A stretch of 64,000 bases of DNA from Gallionella sp. (GTDB lineage Bacteria > Pseudomonadota > Gammaproteobacteria > Burkholderiales > Gallionellaceae). The stretch is taken from the NCBI GenBank assembly GCA_030682375.1, contig JAUXOL010000015.1:146283-210282 (forward strand), given 5' to 3'. A program made the position numbers and the translations under genes. The notes under the pieces were generated by a model. The model was given only the letters and a program-made list of their open reading frames with translations. It made no database searches and was not told the DNA's origin. Shown here piece by piece: positions 42,429 to 50,997 of the stretch. The stretch's first letter is position 1. Every line of letters starts with the position of its first letter.

Positions 42429-44345
42429 ATGACTGCCGTTGAAAACTCGACATTGATGCGCTTGAAGGTGGCCGACCGGTTGCCTACGCCCAAAGGGGTG
42501 GCTCTGGAGGTGATCAACCTGACGCAGCGGGAGGATGTCTCGAATCACGAGATAGCTCGTATGGTCAGCGCCGATCCCGCACTGAGCGCGCGCGTGCTGA
42601 AGGCGGCGAACGTACTGTTGTCCAATCCTTCGCGCCCGATCGCGACCGTCACGGATGCGGTGACGGTGCTCGGCGCGCGCGCGCTGCGTCAGTTGGTGTT
42701 GGGCATCGCGCTGATCGTGGATTACCGCAACGGCCCCTGCAAACAATTCGATTACCAGAATTTCTGGGCGCACTCCCTGCTGACCGGTATTGCCGCGAAG
42801 CACTTGGTGGCGCGGGCGCGGCTGGGGGTTCCCGAAGAAATATTCGTGCTGGGCCTGCTCGGCAGTATCGGGCGGCTGGCCCTTGCCACGGCATTCCCTG
42901 ACGAGTACGGCAAGCTGATGGCTCGGGTTGGTGAGATGCCGCTGGATGAGCTGCATCGGCAGGAGCAGGATCAGCTCGGCTGCGACGAAGCCGAGCTGAG
43001 CAGCGCCATCCTCGCCGACATGAGCTTCCCCAAGGTCTTCCAGACGCTGGCGCATGATTACCTGTTGCCCGAGAACAGCAGCTTGGTGGAGGGGTCGCGC
43101 GAGTGGCGGCTGATGCACCTGTTGCATGTCGCGTCTCAGCTTGCGGATGCCTGTCTGTCCGGCCCGGACGCGCGCGGCAGGCTGGTGGCCAAGTTGAGAT
43201 TGTCCGCTGCGCGCGTGGCGGTGGAGGGCGACCAGTTGGTCGAGATCGGCGATGCCTGCATACAGGACTGGCTGGATTGGCTGGAGCTGCTGGGCATGAA
43301 GATGATGCATATCCCGCCGTTCGGGGAGATGCTGAGCCAGCCCGATGTGCCCGACGTGGCGGTCGATGTGCCGCAATGGATAGATGTCGGTCGCGACCAT
43401 TACAAGATGCGCGTGCTGGTCGTCGAGGACGACCGGGCGATGCTGGTGTTGCTGGAGGCGATGCTCAAGGCCGCAGGGCACGAGGTGCTGACGGCGCGCA
43501 ACGGTGCCGAGGCGCTGCAGGTGGTCGAGGCGCAACGTCCGCAGCTGGTGATCACCGGCTGGAACCTGCCGGTGATGGATGGCGTGACGTTGTGCCGCAA
43601 GTTGCGCGAGAGTCCGGAGCGCCGCGATGTGTATGTGTTCATCCTGACGGGTAAGGAGACTGCCGATAGTCTGGTGGAGGCATTCGAGGCGGGCGCGGAC
43701 GATTATCTGGTCAAGCCGGTCTCGCAACGAGTGTTCTTCGCGCGATTGCGCGCCGCCCAGCGGGTGGTGCAGCTGCAGGAAGAGTTGGCCTACGATCGCG
43801 AGCAGCTGTTGCGCTTCTCGCGGGACTTGGCGGCATCGAACGAGCGTCTGCAACGGCTGGCGCTGACCGATGTGCTGACCGAGCTGCCCAACCGCCGCTC
43901 CGCGGTGGAGCGTCTCGAGCAGGAGTGGGCGCGGGCCCAGCGCGGCGAGCGCATGTTGTCGTGCATGATGGTCGATATCGATCATTTCAAGGCGATCAAC
44001 GACAAGCTCGGGCATCAGGCCGGCGACGAGGTGTTGAAGAGCGTGGCTCAGGCGCTGCGCCATTCGGCGCGCACGCAGGATCTGGTGTGCCGTTACGGCG
44101 GGGAGGAGTTCGTGGTGATCTGCCCGGACACCGACCTGAAGGCGGCCGCCCAGTGCGCGGAACGCCTGAGACAGAAAGTGTCCGAACTGGATCACCGGGG
44201 GCGCGGCTTTGCGCTGACCATCAGTGTCGGCGTGGCGGAGCGGAGTTCGGATATGGGGTCGGTGGATGCCTTGCTGGCTCGCGCCGACGCCTGTCTGTAT
44301 GCGGCCAAGGAAGCCGGGCGCAACCGTGTGGTGGTCGCTAAATAA
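42429..44345 (+). CDS. HDOD - receiver - GGDEF signalling protein, receiver lacks its phosphoacceptor
   Basis: 638 residues, no membrane segment. HDOD domain at about 15-225, with the HD core replaced (LLGSIGRL instead of LLHDIGKL). A receiver domain at about 330-450 (MRVLVVEDDRAMLVL ... DDYLVKPVS) follows, with glycine G377 (LVITGWNLPVMDG) at the phosphoacceptor aspartate. The GGDEF domain at about 470-638 is complete: GGEEF at 557-561 and an I-site RTQD at 548-551, so it should make cyclic di-GMP with product inhibition. Input cannot be ordinary phosphorylation. It is 235 bp upstream of flhDC, linking it to the motility switch. Confidence 0.94.
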   Translation: MTAVENSTLMRLKVADRLPTPKGVALEVINLTQREDVSNHEIARMVSADPALSARVLKAANVLLSNPSRPIATVTDAVTVLGARALRQLVLGIALIVDYRNGPCKQFDYQNFWAHSLLTGIAAKHLVARARLGVPEEIFVLGLLGSIGRLALATAFPDEYGKLMARVGEMPLDELHRQEQDQLGCDEAELSSAILADMSFPKVFQTLAHDYLLPENSSLVEGSREWRLMHLLHVASQLADACLSGPDARGRLVAKLRLSAARVAVEGDQLVEIGDACIQDWLDWLELLGMKMMHIPPFGEMLSQPDVPDVAVDVPQWIDVGRDHYKMRVLVVEDDRAMLVLLEAMLKAAGHEVLTARNGAEALQVVEAQRPQLVITGWNLPVMDGVTLCRKLRESPERRDVYVFILTGKETADSLVEAFEAGADDYLVKPVSQRVFFARLRAAQRVVQLQEELAYDREQLLRFSRDLAASNERLQRLALTDVLTELPNRRSAVERLEQEWARAQRGERMLSCMMVDIDHFKAINDKLGHQAGDEVLKSVAQALRHSARTQDLVCRYGGEEFVVICPDTDLKAAAQCAERLRQKVSELDHRGRGFALTISVGVAERSSDMGSVDALLARADACLYAAKEAGRNRVVVAK

Positions 44346-44388
44346 GGCGCGATATCCGGTTGCTTTGTCCGAAATGCAATGGATGTCG

Positions 44389-44429
44389 TGTAGGAAGAAA
44401 TCCTACATCCCCGAGTCTGTAGTCCTACA
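44389..44429 (+). promoter_or_regulatory. Palindromic operator candidate upstream of flhDC
   Basis: TGTAGGA (44389-44395) and TCCTACA (44401-44407) form a perfect 7-bp inverted repeat with 5-base spacing. A second site, TGTAG-TCCTACA, follows at 44418-44429. Repeated dyads of this form suit a dimeric LuxR/FixJ-type regulator. They lie about 150-190 bases before flhD, in the only sizeable gap of this region. Confidence 0.5.
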
Positions 44430-44502
44430 TGAAAATTGGCCCTCGTCCAATTATCCGCAAGCCCCCGATTCGCAATAATCGAGACGTCATAAATAGGTAG
44501 TG

Positions 44503-44556
44503 CGCGTTCGCAACGAACGCGTCGCCGACAGTGGCGCGATTGGCGGGTTATCCGCC
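44503..44556 (+). promoter_or_regulatory. Structured leader of flhDC
   Basis: Two hairpins: CGCGTTCG/CGAACGCG (44503-44510/44514-44521) and GGCGG/CCGCC (44542-44546/44552-44556), the second ending 24 bases before the flhD start and 13 before the GGGGGC ribosome site. They may shape translation or mRNA stability of the flagellar master regulator. Confidence 0.45.
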
Positions 44557-44580
44557 TGCAGGGGCTTACAAGGGGGCTAT

Positions 44581-44898
44581 ATGAACAGCACGCAATTGCA
44601 AGAAGGTGTCCGTGATCTCAATCTGACTTATCTGATGCTGGCGCAGCAGATGATCAAGGAAGACAGGGCCGCTGCGATCTTTCGTCTGGGCCTCAGTCAG
44701 GATCTGGTGGATGTGCTCGCCGGCCTGTCGCCTGCGCAGGTGGTCAAGATGGCTGCCTCCAACATGCTGCTGTGCCGCTTCCGTTTCGATGAAACGTTGC
44801 TGCTCAATATGGTCAGCGATTACAGCAGAGATCGCATGATGTCGCGTGCCCATGCGGCGATTCTGATGTCGGGGCAACCCGTTGAAGAACTCGCTTAA
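44581..44898 (+). CDS. flhD: Flagellar transcriptional activator FlhD
   Basis: 105 residues. With FlhC it forms the hexameric activator of class II flagellar genes. The family pattern (VRDLNLTYLMLAQQMIKEDR, FRLGLSQDLVDVLAGLSPAQ) is clear. ATG 44581 follows AAGGGGGCTAT. Its end overlaps the probable flhC start. The 235-bp upstream region carries palindromes (44389..44429, 44503..44556). Confidence 0.95.
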   Translation: MNSTQLQEGVRDLNLTYLMLAQQMIKEDRAAAIFRLGLSQDLVDVLAGLSPAQVVKMAASNMLLCRFRFDETLLLNMVSDYSRDRMMSRAHAAILMSGQPVEELA

Positions 44899-45469
44899 CA
44901 GGGCGGGCGATCCGGCAGCCAAAACCGTAGCAGGCGAGGCCAAGCAGGTTCAGGTCGCGATCGATCTGATCGAGCTGGGGGCGCGTCTCCAGTTGCTGCA
45001 GGAGGAAACTTCGCTGAGTCGCGAGCGTCTGCTGCGCCTCTACAAGGAGGTCAAGGGCGAATCGCCGTCCAAGGGGATGCTGCCCTATTCAACCGACTGG
45101 TTCATGAGCTGGCAGCCCAATATCCATGCATCCCTGTTCATGGATATCTATCGTTTTCTGGTCATGCATGCCGGCGTCGAAGGCGTCCAGGCGCTGATCT
45201 GTTCTTATCGCCTGTATCTCGACCAGATGCAGGGTATCGAAGATTCCGAGCCTATCCTGAGTATCACCCGCGCGTGGTTCCTGATCCGTTTCTTCAAGGC
45301 CGGGATGATGCAGCTTTCGCCCTGCAAGGAATGTGGCGGTTATTTCGTCACGCATATCAACGAGCTGTGCGACAACTATGTGTGCGGCATTTGTCATCCT
45401 CCGGCACGCGCCGGGAAGACTAGGGCGGCCAGACAGGCTGCGCTGGATGTCATAGAGCGAGCTGTCTGA
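44882..45469 (+). CDS. flhC: Flagellar transcriptional activator FlhC
   Basis: 195 residues, probably starting at TTG 44882 inside flhD. The zinc site is visible as C148-x2-C151 and C168-x2-C171, the spacing of E. coli FlhC. LIELGARLQLLQEETSLSRE and the LPYSTDWFMSW block are typical. Works as FlhD4C2 on flagellar promoters. Followed 100 bp later by motA. Confidence 0.95.
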   Translation: MKNSLNRAGDPAAKTVAGEAKQVQVAIDLIELGARLQLLQEETSLSRERLLRLYKEVKGESPSKGMLPYSTDWFMSWQPNIHASLFMDIYRFLVMHAGVEGVQALICSYRLYLDQMQGIEDSEPILSITRAWFLIRFFKAGMMQLSPCKECGGYFVTHINELCDNYVCGICHPPARAGKTRAARQAALDVIERAV

Positions 45470-45569
45470 GCCCCGGTTGTAGTCCCTGACGACGCGGAAT
45501 TGCTTTAGAATGCGTCGGGAGATTCGTCGATGTTGTTGGTGAAGATGCGAGCAAACAGGGGGCGCAGTT

Positions 45570-46424
45570 ATGTTGGTCATTCTTGGTTATATCGTGGTAT
45601 GTGCGTCAGTATTCGGCGGTTATGTGATCGCTGGAGGACACATAGCGGGTTTGTTTCAGCCCGTCGAGCTGCTGATGATCGGCGGCGCCGCGGTCGGCGC
45701 CTTCCTGGTCGGCAATACTATGGAGTCGATCAAGGCGACGATCGGGGCGCTCCCCAAAGTCTTTGCGGGCGCAAAATACAACAAGGCCGTCTACATGGAG
45801 CTGCTGGCGTTGTTGTACGAGTTGCTTAACAAGGTGCGCAAGGAAGGTCTGATGTCCATCGAAGGAGATGTCGAGAGTCCGCATGAAAGCCAGATATTCT
45901 CCAAATATCCCAAGATTGCCGCTGATCATCATGTCGTCGAATTCATGACCGATTACCTGCGCGTCATGGTCAGCGGCAACCTCAATGCGATGGAAATCGA
46001 GAATCTGATGGATGTGGAAATCGATACGCACCATCACGAGGCGCTTGCGCCCTCGCACATAGTCGCCAAGCTGGGCGATGCGATGCCCGCTTTCGGTATT
46101 GTCGCGGCGGTGATGGGCGTGGTGCACACGATGGAATCGGTCGGCTTGCCGCCTGCCGAGCTGGGTATCCTGATTGCCCATGCGCTGGTGGGAACCTTCC
46201 TCGGCATCCTGCTGGCTTATGGCTTCGTAGGTCCGTTGGGGACGGTCCTGGAGCAGAAGGCCGATGAGAGTACGCGGATATTCAACGTCATCAAGGTGAC
46301 GTTGCTGGCCAACCTGAATGGTTATGCACCGGCGATGGCGGTGGAGTTCGGCCGTAAGGTGCTGGTCTCCAGGGACAGGCCCGGATTCCTCGAGCTGGAA
46401 GAGCATGTCAAACAGAAGCGCTAA
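45570..46424 (+). CDS. motA: Flagellar motor stator protein MotA
   Basis: 284 residues with four membrane helices (MLVILGYIVVCASVFGGYVI at the start; AMPAFGIVAAVMGVVHTM and LLAYGFVGPLG near the end) and the large cytoplasmic loop with charged residues that contact FliG. H+-type stator, to be paired with MotB 120 bp downstream. The first gene after flhDC, the usual class of late flagellar genes. Confidence 0.96.
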   Translation: MLVILGYIVVCASVFGGYVIAGGHIAGLFQPVELLMIGGAAVGAFLVGNTMESIKATIGALPKVFAGAKYNKAVYMELLALLYELLNKVRKEGLMSIEGDVESPHESQIFSKYPKIAADHHVVEFMTDYLRVMVSGNLNAMEIENLMDVEIDTHHHEALAPSHIVAKLGDAMPAFGIVAAVMGVVHTMESVGLPPAELGILIAHALVGTFLGILLAYGFVGPLGTVLEQKADESTRIFNVIKVTLLANLNGYAPAMAVEFGRKVLVSRDRPGFLELEEHVKQKR

Positions 46425-46495
46425 GGGAGATTGCGTGCCATCTGTTTCGTGTTCACCGTTTTTGTCATATCACTTCTCTGCGTTTTTTGGATCAG

Positions 46496-46527
46496 CGGCG
46501 GGCGATCAGTCCGTCGCCGTATTTTTT
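46496..46527 (+). terminator. Hairpin with T6 between motA and motB
   Basis: CGGCGGGCG (46496-46504) and CGTCGCCG (46512-46519) pair with a mismatch, followed by TATTTTTT (46520-46527). This resembles an intrinsic terminator inside the motAB operon and could lower motB expression. Confidence 0.42.
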
Positions 46528-46543
46528 GGGTGATGTCTAGAGC

Positions 46544-47503
46544 ATGAGTCAGGACAAGAACAAGAAACCCATCGTCGTCAAGCGCATCAAGAAGGTGGCG
46601 GGCATGGCGCATGGCGGGGCGTGGAAGATCGCCTATGCCGACTTCGTCACCGCGATGATGGCGTTCTTTTTGCTGATGTGGCTGCTGGGCTCGACGTCCA
46701 AGGGCGATCTGCAGGGCATCGCCGAATACTTCAAGACGCCGCTGAAGGTCGCGTTGCTTGGCGGCGACGGGTCGGGCGATGCGACCAGCATCATCAAGGG
46801 CGGCGGCGACAACATCACCAAGAGTGCGGGGCAGGTGTCGCTGGCGGATGCGAAGCAGGTCGCCAAGATCGAAGACGTGCAGAAAGAGATCGCGCGCATG
46901 GAGCGCATCAAGGAAGTCGAGAAGCTCAAGCAGCTGAAGCAGAATATCGAGAAGGCGATCGAGAGCAATCCGAGCCTGAAGAAGTTCAAGAACCAGATCC
47001 TGCTGGATATGACCACTGAAGGTTTGCGCATCCAGATAGTTGACGAAAAGAACCGGCCGATGTTCCAGTTGGGCAGCGCGCAACTCGAGCCCTATACCAG
47101 AGAAATCCTGCGCGAAATCGGGCGGATGCTGAACGAGGTGCCCAACAAGGTGAGCCTGTCCGGCCACACCGATGCCGCGCTCTACGGCGGCGGCAACAAG
47201 GGCTACAGCAACTGGGAATTGTCCTCCGACCGCGCAAATGCTTCGCGTCGCGAATTGATCTCGGGCGGAATGGATGCGGAGAAGATCGTGCGCGTGGTCG
47301 GGCTGTCTTCCGCCGTGCTGTTCGTCAAGGAGGAGCCGTTGAATCCGATGAATCGCCGCATCAGCATGATCGTGATGAACAAGCGTGCCGAAGAGGCGGC
47401 GCAGCACGACGGCGGCATCGTCGATGCCGAAGGGGGCGAGCGGCTGGAAGATGCGGTCAAGGGCGGCGCGGGGGCGCAGTCTGGCGTTCCTGCCGCCCCA
47501 TAA
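46544..47503 (+). CDS. motB: Flagellar motor stator protein MotB
   Basis: 319 residues. A basic N-terminus (KKPIVVKRIKKVAG) precedes one helix with the proton-binding aspartate D33 in AYADFVTAMMAFFLLMWLL. A long linker and plug region (about 60-150) leads to the OmpA-like peptidoglycan-binding domain (VSLSGHTDAALYGGG, NRRISMIV). The C-terminal tail is acidic and Gly/Ala-rich. It pairs with MotA to drive rotation. Confidence 0.96.
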   Translation: MSQDKNKKPIVVKRIKKVAGMAHGGAWKIAYADFVTAMMAFFLLMWLLGSTSKGDLQGIAEYFKTPLKVALLGGDGSGDATSIIKGGGDNITKSAGQVSLADAKQVAKIEDVQKEIARMERIKEVEKLKQLKQNIEKAIESNPSLKKFKNQILLDMTTEGLRIQIVDEKNRPMFQLGSAQLEPYTREILREIGRMLNEVPNKVSLSGHTDAALYGGGNKGYSNWELSSDRANASRRELISGGMDAEKIVRVVGLSSAVLFVKEEPLNPMNRRISMIVMNKRAEEAAQHDGGIVDAEGGERLEDAVKGGAGAQSGVPAAP

Positions 47504-47626
47504 AGGACTTATAGCCAGCGAATTGGCATGGGTTTGTTCGTTTGTTCGGAATAAGGATAGGTTGTCATAGCCGTTAAAGTAGGCGCAGCGATATAACTCA
47601 ATGCTGTATGTTTCAGGGAGATGAGA

Positions 47627-49252
47627 ATGAACTACTGGTGGAGTAAGCTTTCGCTGAAGAACAAGTTGCAGATTCCTATCCAGTTGCTGCTGCTGGGCAT
47701 CATGGTGGTCGGTCAGCGCTCGGCGCTGGAGACCTTCGAGCACTATGTCCTTGAAGAGTCGCGACAGAAGGCCGTGGTCGCCGCGGACGGCGTGCTGAAC
47801 GGCCTGAACATGCTGATGCTCAACGGCCTGATCAGCGATGTCGAACAGCGCGAGATGTACGTCAAGAAGATGGGCGCATCGGACCGCATGATCGAGTTGC
47901 GCGTGATCCGCGGCAAGCCGGTGCAGGATCAGTACGGACCGGGTATGCCTTCCGAACAGCCGGTCGACGAGCTCGACCGCAAGGTGCTGTCGTCCGGCCT
48001 GCAGCAGACCGCGCTGGTCGACCAGAACGGGGTGCGCGCGCTGCGGGTGGTGGTGCCGTTCATCGCCAAACAGGAGTTCCGCGGCACCAATTGCCTGATG
48101 TGCCATACCGTGCCGGAAGGGACGGTCAACGGCGCAGCCAGCGTCACCGTGGATCTCACCGACGAATATGCGGTGATGAGTCGTGCGAACCTCGTGTTGT
48201 GGGGTGTGCAGCTGGGTGTGCAGATATTCCTGTGGTTCGGTATCGGCTGGCTGATCGATCTGGTGATACGTCCGACCCGCGAATTGCAGAAGGTGATGCA
48301 GACCATGCAGGTCGACGGCGATCTGGGCAAGCGCGCCGTGGTGCACAATCAGGACGAGATCGGCATGACGGCGAAGGCGTTCAACGACCTGACGGCCGGC
48401 TTCCAGGTGATCGTCGCCCAGGTGGAAGGGCATGCTTCGCGGGTGGCGGATGCAGCCCATTCGTTGGCCGGGGATGCCGAGCAATTGGCGCGCAGCGCCC
48501 AGCAGCAGAATGACGCGGCGCTTTCCGCATCCGCCGCGGTCGAACAGGTCAGCTCCAGCATCGGCCAGGTCGCCGACGGCGCCGAGCGCGTGGCGCGTCT
48601 GTCGACCGACAGTCTGGAGCGCGCCAATCGCGGTCAGGAGAGTCTGCACGAGATGGTGCAGGAGCTGGAGCGAGTCGAAAGCGCGGTGACCCAGATCGCT
48701 TCCGCGGTGAACGAATTCGTCAGCAGCACCCAGAGCATCACCAGCATGACCCAGCAGGTGAAGGACATCGCCGAGCAGACCAATCTGCTGGCGCTCAATG
48801 CGGCGATCGAGGCGGCGCGCGCGGGCGAACAGGGACGCGGCTTCGCGGTGGTGGCGGACGAGGTGCGCAAGCTGGCGGAGAAGTCCGCGCAGTCGGCCAA
48901 CGAGATCGATGACGTGACTCAGTCGCTCGGCATGCAGTCCGGTCAGGTGGAGAAGGCGATGCAGCGCGGCATGAGCGCGTTGCAGAGCAGTCAGGCGCAT
49001 GTGCGCGAAGTGACCGGAGTGCTGGTCGAGGCGAATGCCTCGGTCGGCAGCGTGAATAAGGGGCTGGAGGAGATATCCGCGTCCATCAACCAGCAGCGGG
49101 ACTCCACTCAGGAGATCGCCCAGAACATCGATGCGATCGCGGCGATGGCGAGCCGCAGCAACGAGGTGGTCCGGCGCACCGTCGAGGAAGTGAAGGCGAT
49201 GGAGCAACTCGCGGAAAATCTGAGCAAGACGGTGGGGCGGTTCAAGGTATAA
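47627..49252 (+). CDS. Methyl-accepting chemotaxis protein with periplasmic c-type haem motif
   Basis: 541 residues from ATG 47627, 6 bases after GGAG; ATG 47621 is possible. TM1 (about 17-32), a periplasmic domain (33-190), TM2 (192-212), a HAMP-like segment and the kinase-control hairpin with [20 protein letters not shown]. The periplasmic domain ends with [11 protein letters not shown], a c-type haem site (C156, C159, H160), in a DUF3365/Tll0287-like sensor context ([16 protein letters not shown] strand after it). A haem receptor could sense redox state, oxygen or nitric oxide. A homologous sensor occurs in the receptor at 50998. Confidence 0.93.
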   Translation: MNYWWSKLSLKNKLQIPIQLLLLGIMVVGQRSALETFEHYVLEESRQKAVVAADGVLNGLNMLMLNGLISDVEQREMYVKKMGASDRMIELRVIRGKPVQDQYGPGMPSEQPVDELDRKVLSSGLQQTALVDQNGVRALRVVVPFIAKQEFRGTNCLMCHTVPEGTVNGAASVTVDLTDEYAVMSRANLVLWGVQLGVQIFLWFGIGWLIDLVIRPTRELQKVMQTMQVDGDLGKRAVVHNQDEIGMTAKAFNDLTAGFQVIVAQVEGHASRVADAAHSLAGDAEQLARSAQQQNDAALSASAAVEQVSSSIGQVADGAERVARLSTDSLERANRGQESLHEMVQELERVESAVTQIASAVNEFVSSTQSITSMTQQVKDIAEQTNLLALNAAIEAARAGEQGRGFAVVADEVRKLAEKSAQSANEIDDVTQSLGMQSGQVEKAMQRGMSALQSSQAHVREVTGVLVEANASVGSVNKGLEEISASINQQRDSTQEIAQNIDAIAAMASRSNEVVRRTVEEVKAMEQLAENLSKTVGRFKV

Positions 49253-49334
49253 GGTATCCGCTTGCCTTCGCGCATTGCGGGCGGGGTAGTCGGATTGTGT
49301 TGATGAAAGTATCGAAGATTAAAGAGAGACGGCG

Positions 49335-50939
49335 ATGAAAAAGAAGATATTCATGCTGATTGCATTGTTTGCGATCAGCATGCTGGGTCTGGTTGTGTTG
49401 TCCTGGTATGGGCAGAGCGAGCTTGGCAGGCTCGAGCATGAGGCGCACAGCCGCGCAGTCGATGGCGAGAAGATCACTGCAGCCTCTTTCATCGGAGCGG
49501 AGATGTATCAGATCGTCGCCGACAGCGTCATCAATCGCAACCTAGATGAAAGTGCGAAAAGCTGGGCTGCGGCCAAGACAAAGGCGGGCGAGCAGATGAC
49601 GGAGGTCGGGCAGCTGGTCGATACCGACGAAGAGCGAAATCTGGCCAAGGCTGCGCATCAGGCATACGGCGAGCTCGTCGATGTCTACGAAAAGGAAATG
49701 CTGCCGATCTTGCGGGCGGGACAAGGCGAAGCGGCGGCCATCTCGGCGGTGGATGCCAAGCTGGATGTGCAGGCTGCGAAAATCTCCGAAAACATGAACA
49801 AGATCAAGGTGTCTCTCGCGACGGAAGCGCAGGAGGCTCAGGATGCCTTCGACGCGACCAGCAAGGCGACCACGATCACGCTGCTTGTGGCGGGAGCGGC
49901 GGTGCTAGCGGTGGTGGTGCTTATCGGCATGGGCATCATACGCAATGTGATGCAGCAACTGGGGGCCGAGCCCAGCGATGTGGCTCAGATCGTCAATATC
50001 ATGGCCGCGGGCGATTTCTCGCGGCAGCCGACCCAGCGCCCGGTTGCGGGCAGCCTGCTGGCAAACGCCTATCAGATGCAGGGCGCGCTACGCGACATGA
50101 TCGCAAACGTGCAAGGCAGGGCCAGGCAAGTGGGCGATGCGGCCTTGGGTCTCGCGAGTGCTTCGCAGCAGATCGCCGAGGGATCGCAGGCCCAGAGCGA
50201 AGCCGCTGCAGCCACTGCGGCGGCGGTCGAGGAGATCACCGTCAGCATCAACTCGGTTGCGGCGAACACCGACGACGTGCGCAAGCTGTCCGAGCTTAGC
50301 CTGGCGCAGACCCAGCAGGGCAACCGGAATGTGGACGAGATGATAGGCGAGATCCGCAACGTGCAGGAATCGGTCAACCAGATCGCCGCATCGGTCAAGG
50401 AATTCGTCGACAGCACGCGTGCGATCGCCGGAATGACCCAGCAGGTGAAGGATATCGCCGAGCAGACCAACCTGCTGGCGCTGAATGCGGCCATCGAGGC
50501 GGCGCGCGCGGGCGAGCAGGGGCGCGGCTTCGCGGTGGTGGCGGACGAGGTGCGCAAGCTGGCGGAGAAGTCCGCGCAGTCGGCCAACGAGATCGATCAG
50601 GTGACGAGTTCGCTGAACCAGAAGTCCAACGATGTCGAGTCCACGGTGCAGGCCGGCCTGCGTTCGCTGCAATCGACGCAGGCGCATATCGAGAAGGTAT
50701 CGACGGTGCTGAACGAGGCGAGCTCCGCGGTCACGCAGTCCAGCCACGGCGTCAGCGACATCGCTTCGTCGGTGGCCGAGCAGGGGCTGGCCAGCACCGA
50801 GATCGCGCGCAACGTCGAAAAGATCGCGCAGATGTCCGAGGAGAATCATGCGGCAGTGGAGTCGAACAGCCAGGAGATAAGGCGCCTGGAGCAATTGGCC
50901 GGGGATTTGCAGGAGGCGGTGAGTCGGTTCAAGGTGTAG
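49335..50939 (+). CDS. Methyl-accepting chemotaxis protein (four-helix-bundle sensor)
   Basis: 534 residues. TM1 (5-24), a periplasmic helical domain of the 4HB_MCP type (about 25-185) without cysteine, TM2 (about 187-206), HAMP and the signalling hairpin ([20 protein letters not shown]). The C-terminus ([14 protein letters not shown]) matches the receptor at 47627, and the signalling domain shares about 75 identical bases with it. Ligand unknown. GAGAGACGGCG precedes the ATG. Confidence 0.94.
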   Translation: MKKKIFMLIALFAISMLGLVVLSWYGQSELGRLEHEAHSRAVDGEKITAASFIGAEMYQIVADSVINRNLDESAKSWAAAKTKAGEQMTEVGQLVDTDEERNLAKAAHQAYGELVDVYEKEMLPILRAGQGEAAAISAVDAKLDVQAAKISENMNKIKVSLATEAQEAQDAFDATSKATTITLLVAGAAVLAVVVLIGMGIIRNVMQQLGAEPSDVAQIVNIMAAGDFSRQPTQRPVAGSLLANAYQMQGALRDMIANVQGRARQVGDAALGLASASQQIAEGSQAQSEAAAATAAAVEEITVSINSVAANTDDVRKLSELSLAQTQQGNRNVDEMIGEIRNVQESVNQIAASVKEFVDSTRAIAGMTQQVKDIAEQTNLLALNAAIEAARAGEQGRGFAVVADEVRKLAEKSAQSANEIDQVTSSLNQKSNDVESTVQAGLRSLQSTQAHIEKVSTVLNEASSAVTQSSHGVSDIASSVAEQGLASTEIARNVEKIAQMSEENHAAVESNSQEIRRLEQLAGDLQEAVSRFKV

Positions 50940-50997
50940 ATATGCGGTGACCGTGCCTGTACGAGGCGCGGCCAGACATAGACAGAGCGAGGGTGGC

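Noticed and set aside
47504..47620. Sigma-28 flagellar promoter upstream of the first chemoreceptor
   Set aside because: TTAAAGT and GCGATATA are present but only 5-6 bases apart, not the 11 needed.
46421..49207. A 928-codon minus-strand frame opposite motB and a chemoreceptor gene
   Set aside because: Same antisense signature; motB and the receptor are clear on the plus strand.
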